The notes: generated by a model not told the origin, from the letters alone. Shown: positions 16,481-25,558, numbered from the stretch's first letter. The stretch: 64,000 bases of DNA from Macrococcus hajekii (GCF_004359505.1 NZ_SCWE01000002.1:1-64000), one strand, 5' to 3'. Translations and numbers: made by a program.

Positions 16481-17229
16481 TAAACTTTACCGTAATAGCA
16501 ACGCGTAGTATTGGGCACAATAACCATCCCATCTTCTGCGAACGTCTCAAATAACGAAGTCAGGGCAGCTTTAAAGGATTCATACTCCGGTGCATCCTCT
16601 TCTGGTGCATAACTGGACGATAAAGCACGTTCAATAAAACATTGCAGACCATAACTCAGATCATTCTGCGCCTCAAAAAGTTCAAAATCACCGTCGAAGA
16701 ACTGACGAATCGTATCATCATTACTCGTGATTCCGTTACTGTTGCCGATATAATCAGGACAGTAAGCCTTGATGATATCCTCCGTCCGTCTATTGATCAG
16801 TGCATCTTCATCTTTCACATTCCATATCAGACAGACTTGTCCACAAGGCATGAGAATACGTCTGCATTCATCACGGAATAGCTGCCAGTCAAACCAATGA
16901 AAACTTTGAGCTGCTACGACAAGTTGAACAGACTTATCATCTATCTCCGAATGTTCTGCTGGTCTTTCAAAAACTTCAAGCTGATTGCACAGCAGTCCAT
17001 CACGTAGTCGTTCTGCCATCTTCTGATTAGGTTCTACCGCTATAACCCGGCAGCCTAAGTCGAGTAACTTCTCAGTCAGCTTACCTGTTCCCGCACCCAT
17101 ATCAGCGATGCACGTCTCTTCTTTAATATTAAACTGCTGCTTTAAGAAGTTTAACAGTTCATCCGGGTAAGATGGTCTACTTCTCTCATAGAGAGCTGCT
17201 TTATTTGTGAAAATGTCTGTATAATCCAC
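16480..17229 (-). CDS. Class I SAM-dependent methyltransferase
   Basis: A 249-residue methyltransferase. Motif I is IADMGAGTGKLTEKLL (about 38-53), followed by VIAVEPNQKM, and VVAAQSFHWFDW is motif IV. It resembles the Methyltransf_11/25 group of small-molecule enzymes; the substrate is unknown. The GTG start at 17229 is chosen because GGGAGG lies seven bases upstream. It follows the S66 peptidase gene by 22 bases and is probably in the same operon. Confidence 0.83.
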   Translation of the reverse strand: MDYTDIFTNKAALYERSRPSYPDELLNFLKQQFNIKEETCIADMGAGTGKLTEKLLDLGCRVIAVEPNQKMAERLRDGLLCNQLEVFERPAEHSEIDDKSVQLVVAAQSFHWFDWQLFRDECRRILMPCGQVCLIWNVKDEDALINRRTEDIIKAYCPDYIGNSNGITSNDDTIRQFFDGDFELFEAQNDLSYGLQCFIERALSSSYAPEEDAPEYESFKAALTSLFETFAEDGMVIVPNTTRCYYGKV

Positions 17230-17251
17230 ACATGTTCCTCCCGTCAAGGGA

Positions 17252-18277
17252 CTAGATAAAATACTGTGTCAGTCGCCCTTTATCTTCAATCAATTCTATC
17301 ATACCATAAGCCCCGTTAATAATCGCCATCTGTGGCGGCTTATGTCCAAAATCCACATCATAAATAACCGGTATGTTTAACTCTTTTGCAATATCCCGGT
17401 AAACATCAGGGTAGGTATAATCTTCTTTTATATCTGGTTTTCCGACGCGTCCAAACAATAGACCAGATGTATCTTTAAACCATCCAGCATACTTCATCTG
17501 AGTTAATGAACGTTTTAAATCGACTGTATCAAGCTCGCTGTCATCGATATACCACATGACCTGCTCACCTTGTGTGAAATGCTCCCTGAAATACGGAACG
17601 TTACCGTAAGGTGTTCCAATCAGATGACGTATCGTATCGATACATCCACCTAATATACGTCCTTCAAACTTTACTTCATGTAAGGGCTGGCCTTCTGCCC
17701 CTATGGCCTGCCACTTTGTATTCTCGGTCAAGTTAAAGACCATTTCAGTCGGGTGTTCATGATCCCATTCAAGCTGATACAACACTGATGCCTGCTGAGT
17801 AATTTTTTCACCCTGTTTTGTCTCTAGTACATCTGACCACTTTGCTGTCACTTCATCCATTTTTTGTCCTCGTAAATCGACAATATTGGCCATGTGGGCT
17901 GTCGCTATACCTGTACGTAGTGTAATCGGCAGAAGAAGTGTGGATATATCAGAATATCCTGTCAGCCATTTGGGCTTTATACGCTCAAAATCTAAATATT
18001 CGAGTACTTCGATAGCCAGATGACCGCCCCACGGTGGCATGATGAAGTCAATTCTGTCATCCTCCATCATTGCCATCAGACCCTCAGCTCTCTCTTTTGC
18101 TGTCGCTGCACGAGCTTTTTCATGGCCCCATATCATTTCATTTTTAATGACTTCAAAACCCCGTTCTTTCATACGAGTGAATGCAGTCTCGAACATCTCT
18201 TTCGCCGAACTGAAAATGCCATTTGAAACTGGTGTAATACCGATTGTACTGTTATCTGGTAGTTGTGGATACTGCAT
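17252..18277 (-). CDS. S66-family peptidase (LD-carboxypeptidase / MccF-like)
   Basis: A 341-residue protein of serine peptidase family S66. The family regions are ITPVSNGIF at the N-terminus, MPPWGGHLAIEVLEYLDF and KWLTGYSDISTLL, with EGRILGGCIDTI carrying the catalytic Glu and FDFGHKP-like VDFGHKPPQM the catalytic His. Relatives trim L,D-linked wall peptides (LdcA) or detoxify microcin C (MccF); this one is closer to the MccF-like branch by its GG..... pattern, but that is tentative. ATG 18277 has AGAGG nine bases upstream. It overlaps the tag gene by 26 bases. Confidence 0.85.
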   Translation of the reverse strand: MQYPQLPDNSTIGITPVSNGIFSSAKEMFETAFTRMKERGFEVIKNEMIWGHEKARAATAKERAEGLMAMMEDDRIDFIMPPWGGHLAIEVLEYLDFERIKPKWLTGYSDISTLLLPITLRTGIATAHMANIVDLRGQKMDEVTAKWSDVLETKQGEKITQQASVLYQLEWDHEHPTEMVFNLTENTKWQAIGAEGQPLHEVKFEGRILGGCIDTIRHLIGTPYGNVPYFREHFTQGEQVMWYIDDSELDTVDLKRSLTQMKYAGWFKDTSGLLFGRVGKPDIKEDYTYPDVYRDIAKELNIPVIYDVDFGHKPPQMAIINGAYGMIELIEDKGRLTQYFI

Positions 18278-18818
18278 CTTTATCATCCTCTTCTATAATG
18301 TCCTGAATAATACCTACTGCACTTAAATAAGTATAGATAATGACAGGACCTACAAATTTAAAACCTCGTTTCTTCATATCCCGACTGATCATTTGTGATA
18401 ATTCAGTCGATATAGGTACATCTTCTTCACAAGCGTAAGTATGAATAACAAGTTCACCTGCTGTAAACGACAGTAAATACTGTTCAAATGACCCACATTC
18501 CTCCTGTACCTTCTGAAAGGTCTGTGCGTTAGTAGTGATACTGCTAATTTTAAGTCTATGCTTAATCATTCCCGGTGCCTGCATAAGCCGTACAATATCT
18601 TCTTCCTTATACATGGCAAGCTGACCTACATCGAAGTCATGTAAGGCTGCAGTAATAATAGAACGTTTCTTGAGAATGGTCAGCCATGAGAGACCTGCCT
18701 GAAACCCTTCAAGAATGAGCATTTCAAAGAGATACTGATCATCTCCTCTCCTGCCCCATTCATTGTCATAGTAATCAGCCATCAAAGGATGACTGTCTGC
18801 CCATTTAGGTCTTACCAT
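18252..18818 (-). CDS. tag: DNA-3-methyladenine glycosylase I, without the usual zinc ligands
   Basis: A 188-residue base-excision glycosylase of the Tag family. Conserved parts are DNEWG (18-22), GFQAGLSWLTILKKR and GFKFVGPVIIYTYLSAVG. It removes 3-methyladenine from DNA. Odd feature: the zinc-snap residues known in Tag (Cys4, His17 and the C-terminal His/Cys) are replaced here: Pro4, a Tyr near 17, and a C-terminus GIIQDIIEEDD with neither His nor Cys. It opens an operon with the S66 and methyltransferase genes. ATG 18818 follows GAGGAGTGAGG. Confidence 0.85.
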   Translation of the reverse strand: MVRPKWADSHPLMADYYDNEWGRRGDDQYLFEMLILEGFQAGLSWLTILKKRSIITAALHDFDVGQLAMYKEEDIVRLMQAPGMIKHRLKISSITTNAQTFQKVQEECGSFEQYLLSFTAGELVIHTYACEEDVPISTELSQMISRDMKKRGFKFVGPVIIYTYLSAVGIIQDIIEEDDKDAVSTTTR

Positions 18819-18854
18819 AGCCTCACTCCTCATTATTTTTATTATAACTAAAAA

Positions 18855-18880
18855 AGTGCTTTCCATAACAGAAAAGCACT
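18855..18880. terminator. Terminator of the chromate-transporter gene
   Basis: Stem AGTGCTTT / AAAGCACT with T-run on the minus strand (18849-18854) downstream of chrA. Confidence 0.75.
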
Positions 18881-18897
18881 CCTTTTATATGTTTTTT

Positions 18898-20043
18898 TCA
18901 TTTATAGAAAACAAAGCCGATCATCAGTCCAGTTAGCACCACAAGCCAGGGTGCCATTTTCAAGTAATATAATGCACAAAAAAGAACAATAAAAAAGAAG
19001 TAGTCACGGATATCCACCAATGTATGGGTGATGATGGGGTTAATCCATGCAGCTGTCAGTATACCGATGACACCTGCATTGATACCAGCTAATGCTCGTC
19101 TCATCACCTGCTTCTCCCTTAGCTGATACCAGAAGGGCAGGCATCCTGACACGAGAAGAAAGGCCGGCAGAAAAATCGCAATCATCGCAAATAATCCACC
19201 GCGAAACCCAGCCATCACTGCTCCAATGTAAGAAGCAAAGGTAAATAACGGACCTGGTACTGCCTGGGCAAGACCATAACCTGCAATAAAATCATCCGCT
19301 GTTATAAAAGAAGGCACAAATTCCTGTTCAAGTAAAGGAAGCACGACGTGACCGCCACCAAAAACGAGCAGCCCTGAGCGATAAAACTTCTCAAAGACGA
19401 CAAGTGATTCATAATCGTTCAATTTCGCCATTAACGGCAGCGCTAATAATAATACTAAAAGCGATAGGCTGACCATGCCTGTTTTTTTAGAAATCGGTAA
19501 CTTAAAAGACTCATCCGCTACGATTGAACCGGATTTAAAGAACAGGATTCCCATCATGCCGGAGAATAAAATAATGACTATCTGCGTCAGGGAACTTGAG
19601 AACAGAAGACAACCACTGAGTGCCGTCATACTCAGTATAACTGCCTGCCAGGAGCTCAGGCTGATCTTCGCCATACCTATGATAGCTTGTAAAACGACCG
19701 CCACAGCGACCAGTTTAAGACCTTGTATCCAGTCAATATCTTCAGGCATAAAGCGGACTGCCAGTATAAGAAACAGAACTGAGGGTAAGGTAAAGCCTAA
19801 AAAAGCCGCAATACCACCGAACAGGCCGCCTCTGATCAGTCCGATCCCAATCCCTACTTGACTACTGGCAGGACCGGGCAAGAACTGACATAGTGCCACT
19901 AAATCCTGATAGGATTTATCAGACAGCCATCGCCGCTTCCCGACATATTCCTCCCTAAAATAACCAAGATGAGCAGTAGGACCGCCAAAAGAAGTCAAAC
20001 CTAATTTTAATGCCACTAAAAATATTTCCACTAGTTGTCTCAT
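18898..20043 (-). CDS. chrA: Chromate transporter (CHR family, two-domain)
   Basis: A 381-residue CHR-family protein formed of two homologous halves. The N-half motif FGGPTAHLGYFREEYV and FLPGPASSQVGIGIGL, and the C-half FGGGHVVLPLLEQEFV and AQAVPGPLFTFASYIGA, are typical. Long CHR proteins pump chromate out of the cell, although many members have untested substrates. GAGGTG precedes the ATG. It is a single-gene unit with its own terminator. Confidence 0.9.
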   Translation of the reverse strand: MRQLVEIFLVALKLGLTSFGGPTAHLGYFREEYVGKRRWLSDKSYQDLVALCQFLPGPASSQVGIGIGLIRGGLFGGIAAFLGFTLPSVLFLILAVRFMPEDIDWIQGLKLVAVAVVLQAIIGMAKISLSSWQAVILSMTALSGCLLFSSSLTQIVIILFSGMMGILFFKSGSIVADESFKLPISKKTGMVSLSLLVLLLALPLMAKLNDYESLVVFEKFYRSGLLVFGGGHVVLPLLEQEFVPSFITADDFIAGYGLAQAVPGPLFTFASYIGAVMAGFRGGLFAMIAIFLPAFLLVSGCLPFWYQLREKQVMRRALAGINAGVIGILTAAWINPIITHTLVDIRDYFFFIVLFCALYYLKMAPWLVVLTGLMIGFVFYK

Positions 20044-20209
20044 CCGTCACCTCTTGACTCTGTTTATTCCATACTACAACAGAAAACAAAAAAGCAATCA
20101 TTAAGAAATTGTAAAGATGTCTGGATTATTAAGATTTTGTGAAAACGTATACATATTTTAACTGTGAGTATATAATAAGAACATTAATAGTGAAAGAGGA
20201 TGTGACCCT

Positions 20210-20728
20210 ATGACGCAAATCACTATCAAATCCTATAAATATCCTAATGTCCCCTACATTGAATATTCAGGGGAACTGCTGGAAGAGACCAGTCACTACT
20301 GGTTTGTAAAATGTCCTGAAAACAATATTCTTAAGCACCATATCAAAAATAAAGAACTCACATATAAGGAAGCTTCTCTGCACTTTTTCTCAAAATATCA
20401 CGGGTATACAGTCTCAATTGCCATTAATGAGCAGATGGCACCTATCAGTATGTTCTGCAACATTTCTACTCCATGTACGTTTAAAGACGGCCATATCACT
20501 TATACAGATATCGATATCGATTACGTAAAAAGCAGTGACGGACAATGGTTCATTAAAAATAGTGATACTTATATTGAAAACAGCCGGCAGTTTCATTATC
20601 CTATTCAGCTGACTAACTTCGCTGTCGTCTCGTTACAGGAACTGAAGAATAATATAGCAGATGGCATTTTTCCATTCGATGTCAGCAATTTCAGCTCCAT
20701 TGAAAAATATTCTGCACACAAAAAATAG
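20210..20728 (+). CDS. DUF402-family protein (nucleoside-phosphatase-like)
   Basis: A 172-residue protein with the DUF402 pattern: YSGELLEETSHYWFVKCPEN, then an Asp-rich core ITYTDIDIDYVKSSDGQW in which the acidic residues bind metal in characterised relatives. The family includes the nucleoside tri/diphosphatase Ntdp of Staphylococcus and the FomD-like hydrolases. This copy is diverged, so activity is not assured. GAAAGAGGATG precedes the start. It ends at a bidirectional terminator. Confidence 0.7.
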   Translation: MTQITIKSYKYPNVPYIEYSGELLEETSHYWFVKCPENNILKHHIKNKELTYKEASLHFFSKYHGYTVSIAINEQMAPISMFCNISTPCTFKDGHITYTDIDIDYVKSSDGQWFIKNSDTYIENSRQFHYPIQLTNFAVVSLQELKNNIADGIFPFDVSNFSSIEKYSAHKK

Positions 20729-20745
20729 CGGTCATATAGACCGCT
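20727..20745. terminator. Bidirectional terminator
   Basis: Stem AGCGGTC / GACCGCT flanked by A6 and TTTGCTTTA, between convergent DUF402 and hypothetical genes. Confidence 0.75.
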
Positions 20746-20750
20746 TTGCT

Positions 20751-21137
20751 TTATTTAAACCAGCCACGAATCAGTTTTTCAACTTCTGCTGCTTCATCGA
20801 TGACTTCTTTAATCATCTGTACATTCTTCTGATCAGGAATTAAGTCAGCGATAATCGGTGAATCAAATACAGACTTTACAGCACCTGTAATCGTCTCATC
20901 TTTGCGGTCAGCCACTACTGCCTGAGCTGGTTCATCCTTATGTTCTACCCGTTTCTTCGAAGTGAACATATCGAGAACATCAAAAATCATATCTCTCAGC
21001 TCATTATAATTATTATGACCCACTAAATCATTCATCAATGTATTCACATCATCATATTTCTTCAATGTCTTACGTGCAGTTCTATAAGCAAGATAACCTG
21101 CGCCTGCACCAATACCTATTTTCACCCATTTATTCAT
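20751..21137 (-). CDS. Hypothetical protein with N-terminal hydrophobic segment
   Basis: A 128-residue protein: short Gly/Ala-rich hydrophobic head (KIGIGAGAGYLAYRTARK, about 5-22), then a charged helical region with an Asp/Glu/Lys-rich middle. It resembles small YtxH-like membrane-tethered stress proteins in layout, but I do not recognise it as a family member. GAGGAGG is nine bases before ATG. It follows the aminopeptidase gene by 38 bases and may be co-transcribed with it. Confidence 0.65.
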   Translation of the reverse strand: MNKWVKIGIGAGAGYLAYRTARKTLKKYDDVNTLMNDLVGHNNYNELRDMIFDVLDMFTSKKRVEHKDEPAQAVVADRKDETITGAVKSVFDSPIIADLIPDQKNVQMIKEVIDEAAEVEKLIRGWFK

Positions 21138-21175
21138 TTTGGTTGCCTCCTCTGATTATCTTTAATGTTCTCCCT

Positions 21176-22408
21176 TTATTCTACCCAGTTCCCTTGTCTG
21201 AAAACAGGAACAATTTGACCCTCACGTGTAATACCGTCAATATCAAGCTGGTCGCTGCCAATCATAAAGTCGACATGAATAAGTGAATGGTTAAGACCTA
21301 ATGCATCCTGTTCTTCATCAGACATGTCACTAGCGCCAAGCACTGGTCCTGGATAGGCTTTTCCGATTGCGATATGACATGAAGCATTTTCATCGAACAA
21401 TGTATTGTAGTAGAGAATACCTGAATTGGAAATAGGTGAATCCACTGGTACGAGCGCTGCTTCGCCTAATCGACGTGCACCTTCATCTGTGGCTAATAAT
21501 TCCGCTAATACGTCATAACCTTGCTCTGCTTCGAAGTCGGTAACGACACCCTCTTTAAATGTCAGCTTGAAACGATCGACTAACTGACCATTATAGCTGA
21601 GAGGCAGGGTATTGCTCACTACACCATTTACACGGCGATAGTCCGGAGATGTGAATACTTCTTCAGTCGGCATATTTACCCGGATATCCAAGCCTTTACG
21701 ATTTTTGTGGCCGCCCCCTGTGAAGCGCGCACCATCAATAAGACCAATCTCAAGGTCAGTACCAGGTGCTGTATATTTCAGTCGATCAAAGTTATAGTCC
21801 GACAGCCATTTTGCACGTGATTTCAGGAACTTGCTGTGTTCGTCCCATGCTGCGACTGGATCTGGCTGATCGACACGAACTGTCTTCAGAATATAGTCCA
21901 TCAGTTTCTCTTCTGCTTCTGCAACCGGTAATTCAGGGAACACGAGCGCTGCCCATTCAGCAGAAGGATATCCTACGATACACCAGTTCTGGTCATATTT
22001 CATGCGTGAAGCACTTAGTTCCGCCGCTGCTTCGCGTGCCGAGCGATTGGCTGCCATCATTTTATCAGTGTCCGCCTCCTTTAATGCTTCAGGAGACGTC
22101 GCATGAATATAGAGCATCGATATTTTTTCTTCTAAATAAAAGTTATTCTTAGCCTTTACTTGCGGTAAAATCTCCTCGAGTGTTTCCACCGTTTGATGTT
22201 TGGCATGCTGCAATGTTAAATCAGTATCTGATAGTTCAGTTAATACACGTTTTGCGCCTAATGTATAACAGGACTCTGTCACAGCACGTACCAGGTCAAG
22301 TGCCCGAATATCCGAAACAATAGCGACTGTTTCTCCCTGTTGAACATTAAGTCCGACTTTAGCGATGACCTCAGCATATTTTTTAATCTGTTCTTCAAAT
22401 TTTTGCAT
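21176..22408 (-). CDS. ampS: M29-family aminopeptidase (AmpS/PepS)
   Basis: A 410-residue M29 metallo-aminopeptidase (thermophilic aminopeptidase family). Visible conserved parts: FTGGGHKNRKG, the metal-site residues in PVDSPISNSGILYYNTLFDENASCHIAIGKAYP, and LNHSLIHVDFMIGS near the C-terminus with the His-Asp pair (segments given in part). It releases N-terminal residues from peptides in the cytoplasm. AAGGAG lies ten bases before the ATG. It heads a probable two-gene operon. Confidence 0.92.
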   Translation of the reverse strand: MQKFEEQIKKYAEVIAKVGLNVQQGETVAIVSDIRALDLVRAVTESCYTLGAKRVLTELSDTDLTLQHAKHQTVETLEEILPQVKAKNNFYLEEKISMLYIHATSPEALKEADTDKMMAANRSAREAAAELSASRMKYDQNWCIVGYPSAEWAALVFPELPVAEAEEKLMDYILKTVRVDQPDPVAAWDEHSKFLKSRAKWLSDYNFDRLKYTAPGTDLEIGLIDGARFTGGGHKNRKGLDIRVNMPTEEVFTSPDYRRVNGVVSNTLPLSYNGQLVDRFKLTFKEGVVTDFEAEQGYDVLAELLATDEGARRLGEAALVPVDSPISNSGILYYNTLFDENASCHIAIGKAYPGPVLGASDMSDEEQDALGLNHSLIHVDFMIGSDQLDIDGITREGQIVPVFRQGNWVE

Positions 22409-22470
22409 ATCAATATCACTCCTTAAATATTATTATATCGGAAACCGAAATAATGAGTAAAGCATAAAAA

Positions 22471-22494
22471 AAGGATGAACACTCGTTCATCCTT
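22471..22494. terminator. Terminator of copZ
   Basis: Stem AAGGATGAAC / GTTCATCCTT with a four-base loop; T-run on the minus strand. Confidence 0.85.
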
Positions 22495-22502
22495 ATCAAT
22501 AA

Positions 22503-22724
22503 TTATTGATCTTGCTGTGAAAGGACTTCGTAACCTTGATCTTCTATAGCATCGCGAATATCCTGAACAGTCGCTTTGCTGTCATCATAATCAACGTTTA
22601 CTTTACCGTTCTCAAGATCGACATTAACTTGCTCGACTCCTCCAAGTGCGCCTACACTTGTCTCAACTGCATTGACACAGTGCTCACATGTCATTCCTCT
22701 GACATCTAATGTTTGACTAGCCAT
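22503..22724 (-). CDS. copZ: Copper chaperone CopZ
   Basis: A 73-residue HMA-domain protein with the metal site GMTCEHC (Cys13, Cys16) and a ferredoxin-like fold pattern; it ends DAIEDQGYEVL like staphylococcal CopZ. It carries Cu(I) to a copper ATPase. Usually copA lies directly upstream, but here the upstream gene is a GyrI-like protein, so the pump must lie elsewhere. I chose ATG 22724, with AAGGAGTGGTTGAA upstream; the frame stays open into the neighbouring gene. Confidence 0.9.
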   Translation of the reverse strand: MASQTLDVRGMTCEHCVNAVETSVGALGGVEQVNVDLENGKVNVDYDDSKATVQDIRDAIEDQGYEVLSQQDQ

Positions 22725-22759
22725 TTCAACCACTCCTTCTTTATTAATAGTATACCCAT

Positions 22760-23224
22760 TTATTCGATTGGTATCCAAATTTCAGAGATATATGTGTCTG
22801 ATTCTATATCACCCGGCAGATAATGTTCTAAAATAGCTGCTTCTCTTAATTTATAATGAGATTTCGGTAAAAATTCATGATGAATATCATCCATGACTTT
22901 TCTGAGTGCATAAGGGAGCTTACCCTTTGCCTCAAAAATAAGGTAGCGCCCTACAGGTATTTTGCGTACCTCAAGTTCCGCCGGCTGCTCATCTGAAGAA
23001 ACGGCAATCATATAATCCAATCTATCATTCGGCTTTGGTATCAGGACCCCTAGAAAACCTGAAATCTGTTGATTATGGTATTGATCGAGTACTTTATCTT
23101 TTCCCCGCTTCGTGAAATCTGTCCAATAACTCTGGATACTTCTTCTTGCTTCTGCGGCAGTTTCATAATGTACGCATTCACCTACGAGCGGAATAGATTC
23201 GAATGTCACTTCACGATAGTTCAT
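22760..23224 (-). CDS. GyrI-like / effector-binding domain protein
   Basis: A 154-residue stand-alone bacterial effector-binding domain (AraC_E_bind/GyrI-like type). Patterns: an N-terminal YREVTFESIPLVG strand, central GVLIPKPNDRLDYMIAV, then VRKIPVGRYLIFEAKG, and a C-terminal EIWIPIE, which is the usual ending of the fold. Such proteins bind hydrophobic drugs; some hydrolyse cyclopropanoid toxins. Function here is unknown. The ATG follows GGGGG by seven bases. It is divergent from the ABC exporter genes at 23312. Confidence 0.75.
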   Translation of the reverse strand: MNYREVTFESIPLVGECVHYETAAEARRSIQSYWTDFTKRGKDKVLDQYHNQQISGFLGVLIPKPNDRLDYMIAVSSDEQPAELEVRKIPVGRYLIFEAKGKLPYALRKVMDDIHHEFLPKSHYKLREAAILEHYLPGDIESDTYISEIWIPIE

Positions 23225-23311
23225 GATAAATCCCCCTGTTATGTTTATAATAGACATATTCATATTACCCCATTTTGTAATCACTCCATCATTAAATAGG
23301 AGGCTATTTTT

Positions 23312-24034
23312 ATGTCAGAAATAATTATTGTAAGTGATGTATCTAAATCATATGATCAGCCTGTTCTGAAAAATATCGACCTGATCATCGACCGTGGAAT
23401 CATTCATGGTTTCATCGGTCCTTCCGGCTCAGGCAAAACTACATTGATGCGCATGCTCGCCGGCCTTGAAACACCTTCATCCGGTTCTATTTACATCAAT
23501 GATAAACGTATACCGGATTTAAAGCTGTTAAGCGCTATCGGTTATATGGCTCAATCTGATGCATTGTATACTGAATTATCAGGCTATGATAATCTGAAAT
23601 TTTTTACCCGCCTGTTCAAGATGTCTAAGCGTCAGGCAGAGCTTCAAATACGATATGTAGCAGACCTTGTTAATCTTACAGATGACTTGAAGAAAAAAGT
23701 TAAAAACTATTCAGGTGGTATGAAAAGACGCCTCTCACTAGCTATTGCACTCCTTCATCAACCTGATGTATTAATACTGGATGAACCTACAGTAGGTATC
23801 GATCCTGAACTTAGAGCTTCTATATGGTACGAGCTCCAGCAGATGAAACAAGAAGGAAAAACAATTCTAATGACGACACATGTCATGGATGAAGCAGAAC
23901 GCTGCGATTATATTTCTCTCATTCAAGAAGGCAGCATCCTCGTTTCAGGCACACCAGATGAACTGTTAAAAAAATATAACGCATCATCATTTGATGAGGT
24001 ATTCATTCAAGCTGGGAGAGGTGAAAGAAGATGA
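23312..24034 (+). CDS. ABC exporter ATP-binding protein
   Basis: A 240-residue ABC ATPase of the DrrA/CcmA group. Walker A GPSGSGKTT is at about 37-45, the Q-loop is MAQSDALYTEL, the signature NYSGGMKRR, Walker B VLILDEPTVGIDP and H-loop MTTHVMDEAERCD. Its stop overlaps the permease start (ATGA), so the two are coupled. Together they probably form a drug or lipid exporter of the ABC-2 type. The nearby divergent GyrI-like gene could be functionally linked, but there is no proof. Confidence 0.92.
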   Translation: MSEIIIVSDVSKSYDQPVLKNIDLIIDRGIIHGFIGPSGSGKTTLMRMLAGLETPSSGSIYINDKRIPDLKLLSAIGYMAQSDALYTELSGYDNLKFFTRLFKMSKRQAELQIRYVADLVNLTDDLKKKVKNYSGGMKRRLSLAIALLHQPDVLILDEPTVGIDPELRASIWYELQQMKQEGKTILMTTHVMDEAERCDYISLIQEGSILVSGTPDELLKKYNASSFDEVFIQAGRGERR

Positions 24035-25149
24035 GAATATTAGGATTAACACAGCGATTACTAACTGAACAGTTACGCGATAAACGAACGCTTGCCTTGC
24101 TTATAATCGCTCCTATTCTTATTTTGACACTCTTCTATTTCGTCTTCACTAGCGCAGAACCGACTGCTAAATTAGGTGCAGTTAATATGGAGGCTTCAGT
24201 GATTGATACGATAGAAAGTCAGGATATCGATGTGACTAAACTGAAAACCCCTGACCAGACACTGCTGAAAGATGAGAAGTTAGATGGAATCGCCGAGAAA
24301 AAGGGTGATGCTATCACTTTAACGTTGTTAAACGATGACGTCTCAATAGCCAGAAAACTGGAACTCGTTGTCAATCAGACTTACCAGAAAAAAGCCCAGA
24401 TTACTGTCATCGATGATATGAAAGCTAAATTCAAAGATTTAACTAAGACATTGAATAAAATTCCATTCAGTCCTACTAAAAATATTCAATTTGATGAACC
24501 GAAAAAAACTGATATCACAGTAAAATATATTTATGGGAATGAAGATACGACTTTGTTTAATACTTTTGCTCCTCTTCTCATCGGTTTCTTTGTTTTTCTG
24601 TTCGTTTTCCTTCTTGCAGGGATGGGTTTCTTAAAAGAACGTATGACGGGAACGCTTGAACGCATGCTGACGACACCTGTCAAAAGGTATGAAATTGTAC
24701 TTGGCTATGTGCTGGGATTCGGTATACTCGCTGTTTTACAGACAATCGCTATCGTATTCTATGCAGTCTACGTTCTTAAACTAGGACCGCCGGAATCTAT
24801 CGGCAGTGTCATCATCATTAATATCGCTATTGCCTTTGTTGCTTTATCACTCGGCTTATTATTATCAGCTTTTGCAAAATCAGAGTTTCAGATGATGCAG
24901 TTTATTCCGCTCGTCATCGTACCTCAAATATTTTTATCCGGCCTCTTTCCACTGGATTCTCTAGCTCGCTGGATCCAAAGTCTGGCTTTTCTAACCCCTC
25001 TTTATTATGCAGGGGATGCACTGAAAGGTGTGATGTATAAGAGGTTGGCGCTCGGTGAGGTTACTTTGGATATAGTAGTGTTATTGCTCTTCGCAACACT
25101 CTTTTTAGCACTTAATATACTGGCGCTCAGAAAGTATCGTACCTTGTAA
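24031..25149 (+). CDS. ABC-2-type exporter permease
   Basis: A 372-residue permease with one N-terminal membrane segment (about 20-42), a large extracytoplasmic domain (about 43-165), then five C-terminal segments, the layout of YhaP/DrrB-like ABC-2 permeases. The signature MTGTLERMLTTPVKRYEIVLGY is present (in part), as is the C-terminal LARWIQSLAFLTPLYYAGDAL. It overlaps the ATPase gene by four bases. The substrate is unknown. Confidence 0.88.
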   Translation: MRILGLTQRLLTEQLRDKRTLALLIIAPILILTLFYFVFTSAEPTAKLGAVNMEASVIDTIESQDIDVTKLKTPDQTLLKDEKLDGIAEKKGDAITLTLLNDDVSIARKLELVVNQTYQKKAQITVIDDMKAKFKDLTKTLNKIPFSPTKNIQFDEPKKTDITVKYIYGNEDTTLFNTFAPLLIGFFVFLFVFLLAGMGFLKERMTGTLERMLTTPVKRYEIVLGYVLGFGILAVLQTIAIVFYAVYVLKLGPPESIGSVIIINIAIAFVALSLGLLLSAFAKSEFQMMQFIPLVIVPQIFLSGLFPLDSLARWIQSLAFLTPLYYAGDALKGVMYKRLALGEVTLDIVVLLLFATLFLALNILALRKYRTL

Positions 25150-25173
25150 GAAAAAGATAATAGCAATTTGCAC

Positions 25174-25202
25174 TGGACAAACCATAAATTCTGTTATATA
25201 AT
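25174..25202 (+). promoter_or_regulatory. Promoter of the first cold-shock gene
   Basis: TGGACA (25174-25179), a 17-base spacer and a perfect TATAAT (25197-25202). It would give a 5' leader of about 140 bases, which is long and typical of csp mRNAs. Confidence 0.7.
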
Positions 25203-25238
25203 TAAAGAAATTAAATCGAACGTTAAAAAGGTAACACA

Positions 25239-25306
25239 TTCACATGGTACAAAAGTAATCGTGGTTTGTTGATTCTTTTGTAACGTGTGAATTTTTCTTT
25301 TTAAAG
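25239..25306 (+). promoter_or_regulatory. Leader hairpin of the first cold-shock gene
   Basis: A long imperfect stem (25239-25260 with 25271-25291, about 20 pairs, 10-base loop) followed by a T-rich tract. The second csp leader has a hairpin in the same place with paired base changes. It resembles an intrinsic terminator or a structural thermosensor; the function is inferred. Confidence 0.65.
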
Positions 25307-25347
25307 AGGATTCTGATTTAGTAATAATATATTGGAGGTCATTACAC

Positions 25348-25548
25348 ATGACACAAGGTACAGTTAAATGGTTTAACGCAGAAAAAGGTTTCGGTTTCAT
25401 CTCAGTTGAAGGTGGAGACGATGTATTCGCTCACTTCAGTGCTATTCAAGGTGAAGGCTACAAATCTTTAGAAGAAGGCCAAGCAGTTGAATTCGATATC
25501 GAAGAAGGTCAACGCGGACCTCAAGCTGCTAACATCGTTAAATTATAA
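25348..25548 (+). CDS. cspA: Cold-shock protein (copy 1)
   Basis: A 66-residue cold-shock-domain protein with RNP1 KGFGFISV and RNP2 VFAHFSAI, which binds single-stranded RNA/DNA and melts mRNA structure. TGGAGGT is ten bases before ATG. The protein is identical to copy 2 (25778-25978), and the coding DNA differs by a single silent base, while the promoters and leaders have diverged. Confidence 0.95.
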   Translation: MTQGTVKWFNAEKGFGFISVEGGDDVFAHFSAIQGEGYKSLEEGQAVEFDIEEGQRGPQAANIVKL

Positions 25549-25558
25549 TTACTAATTC

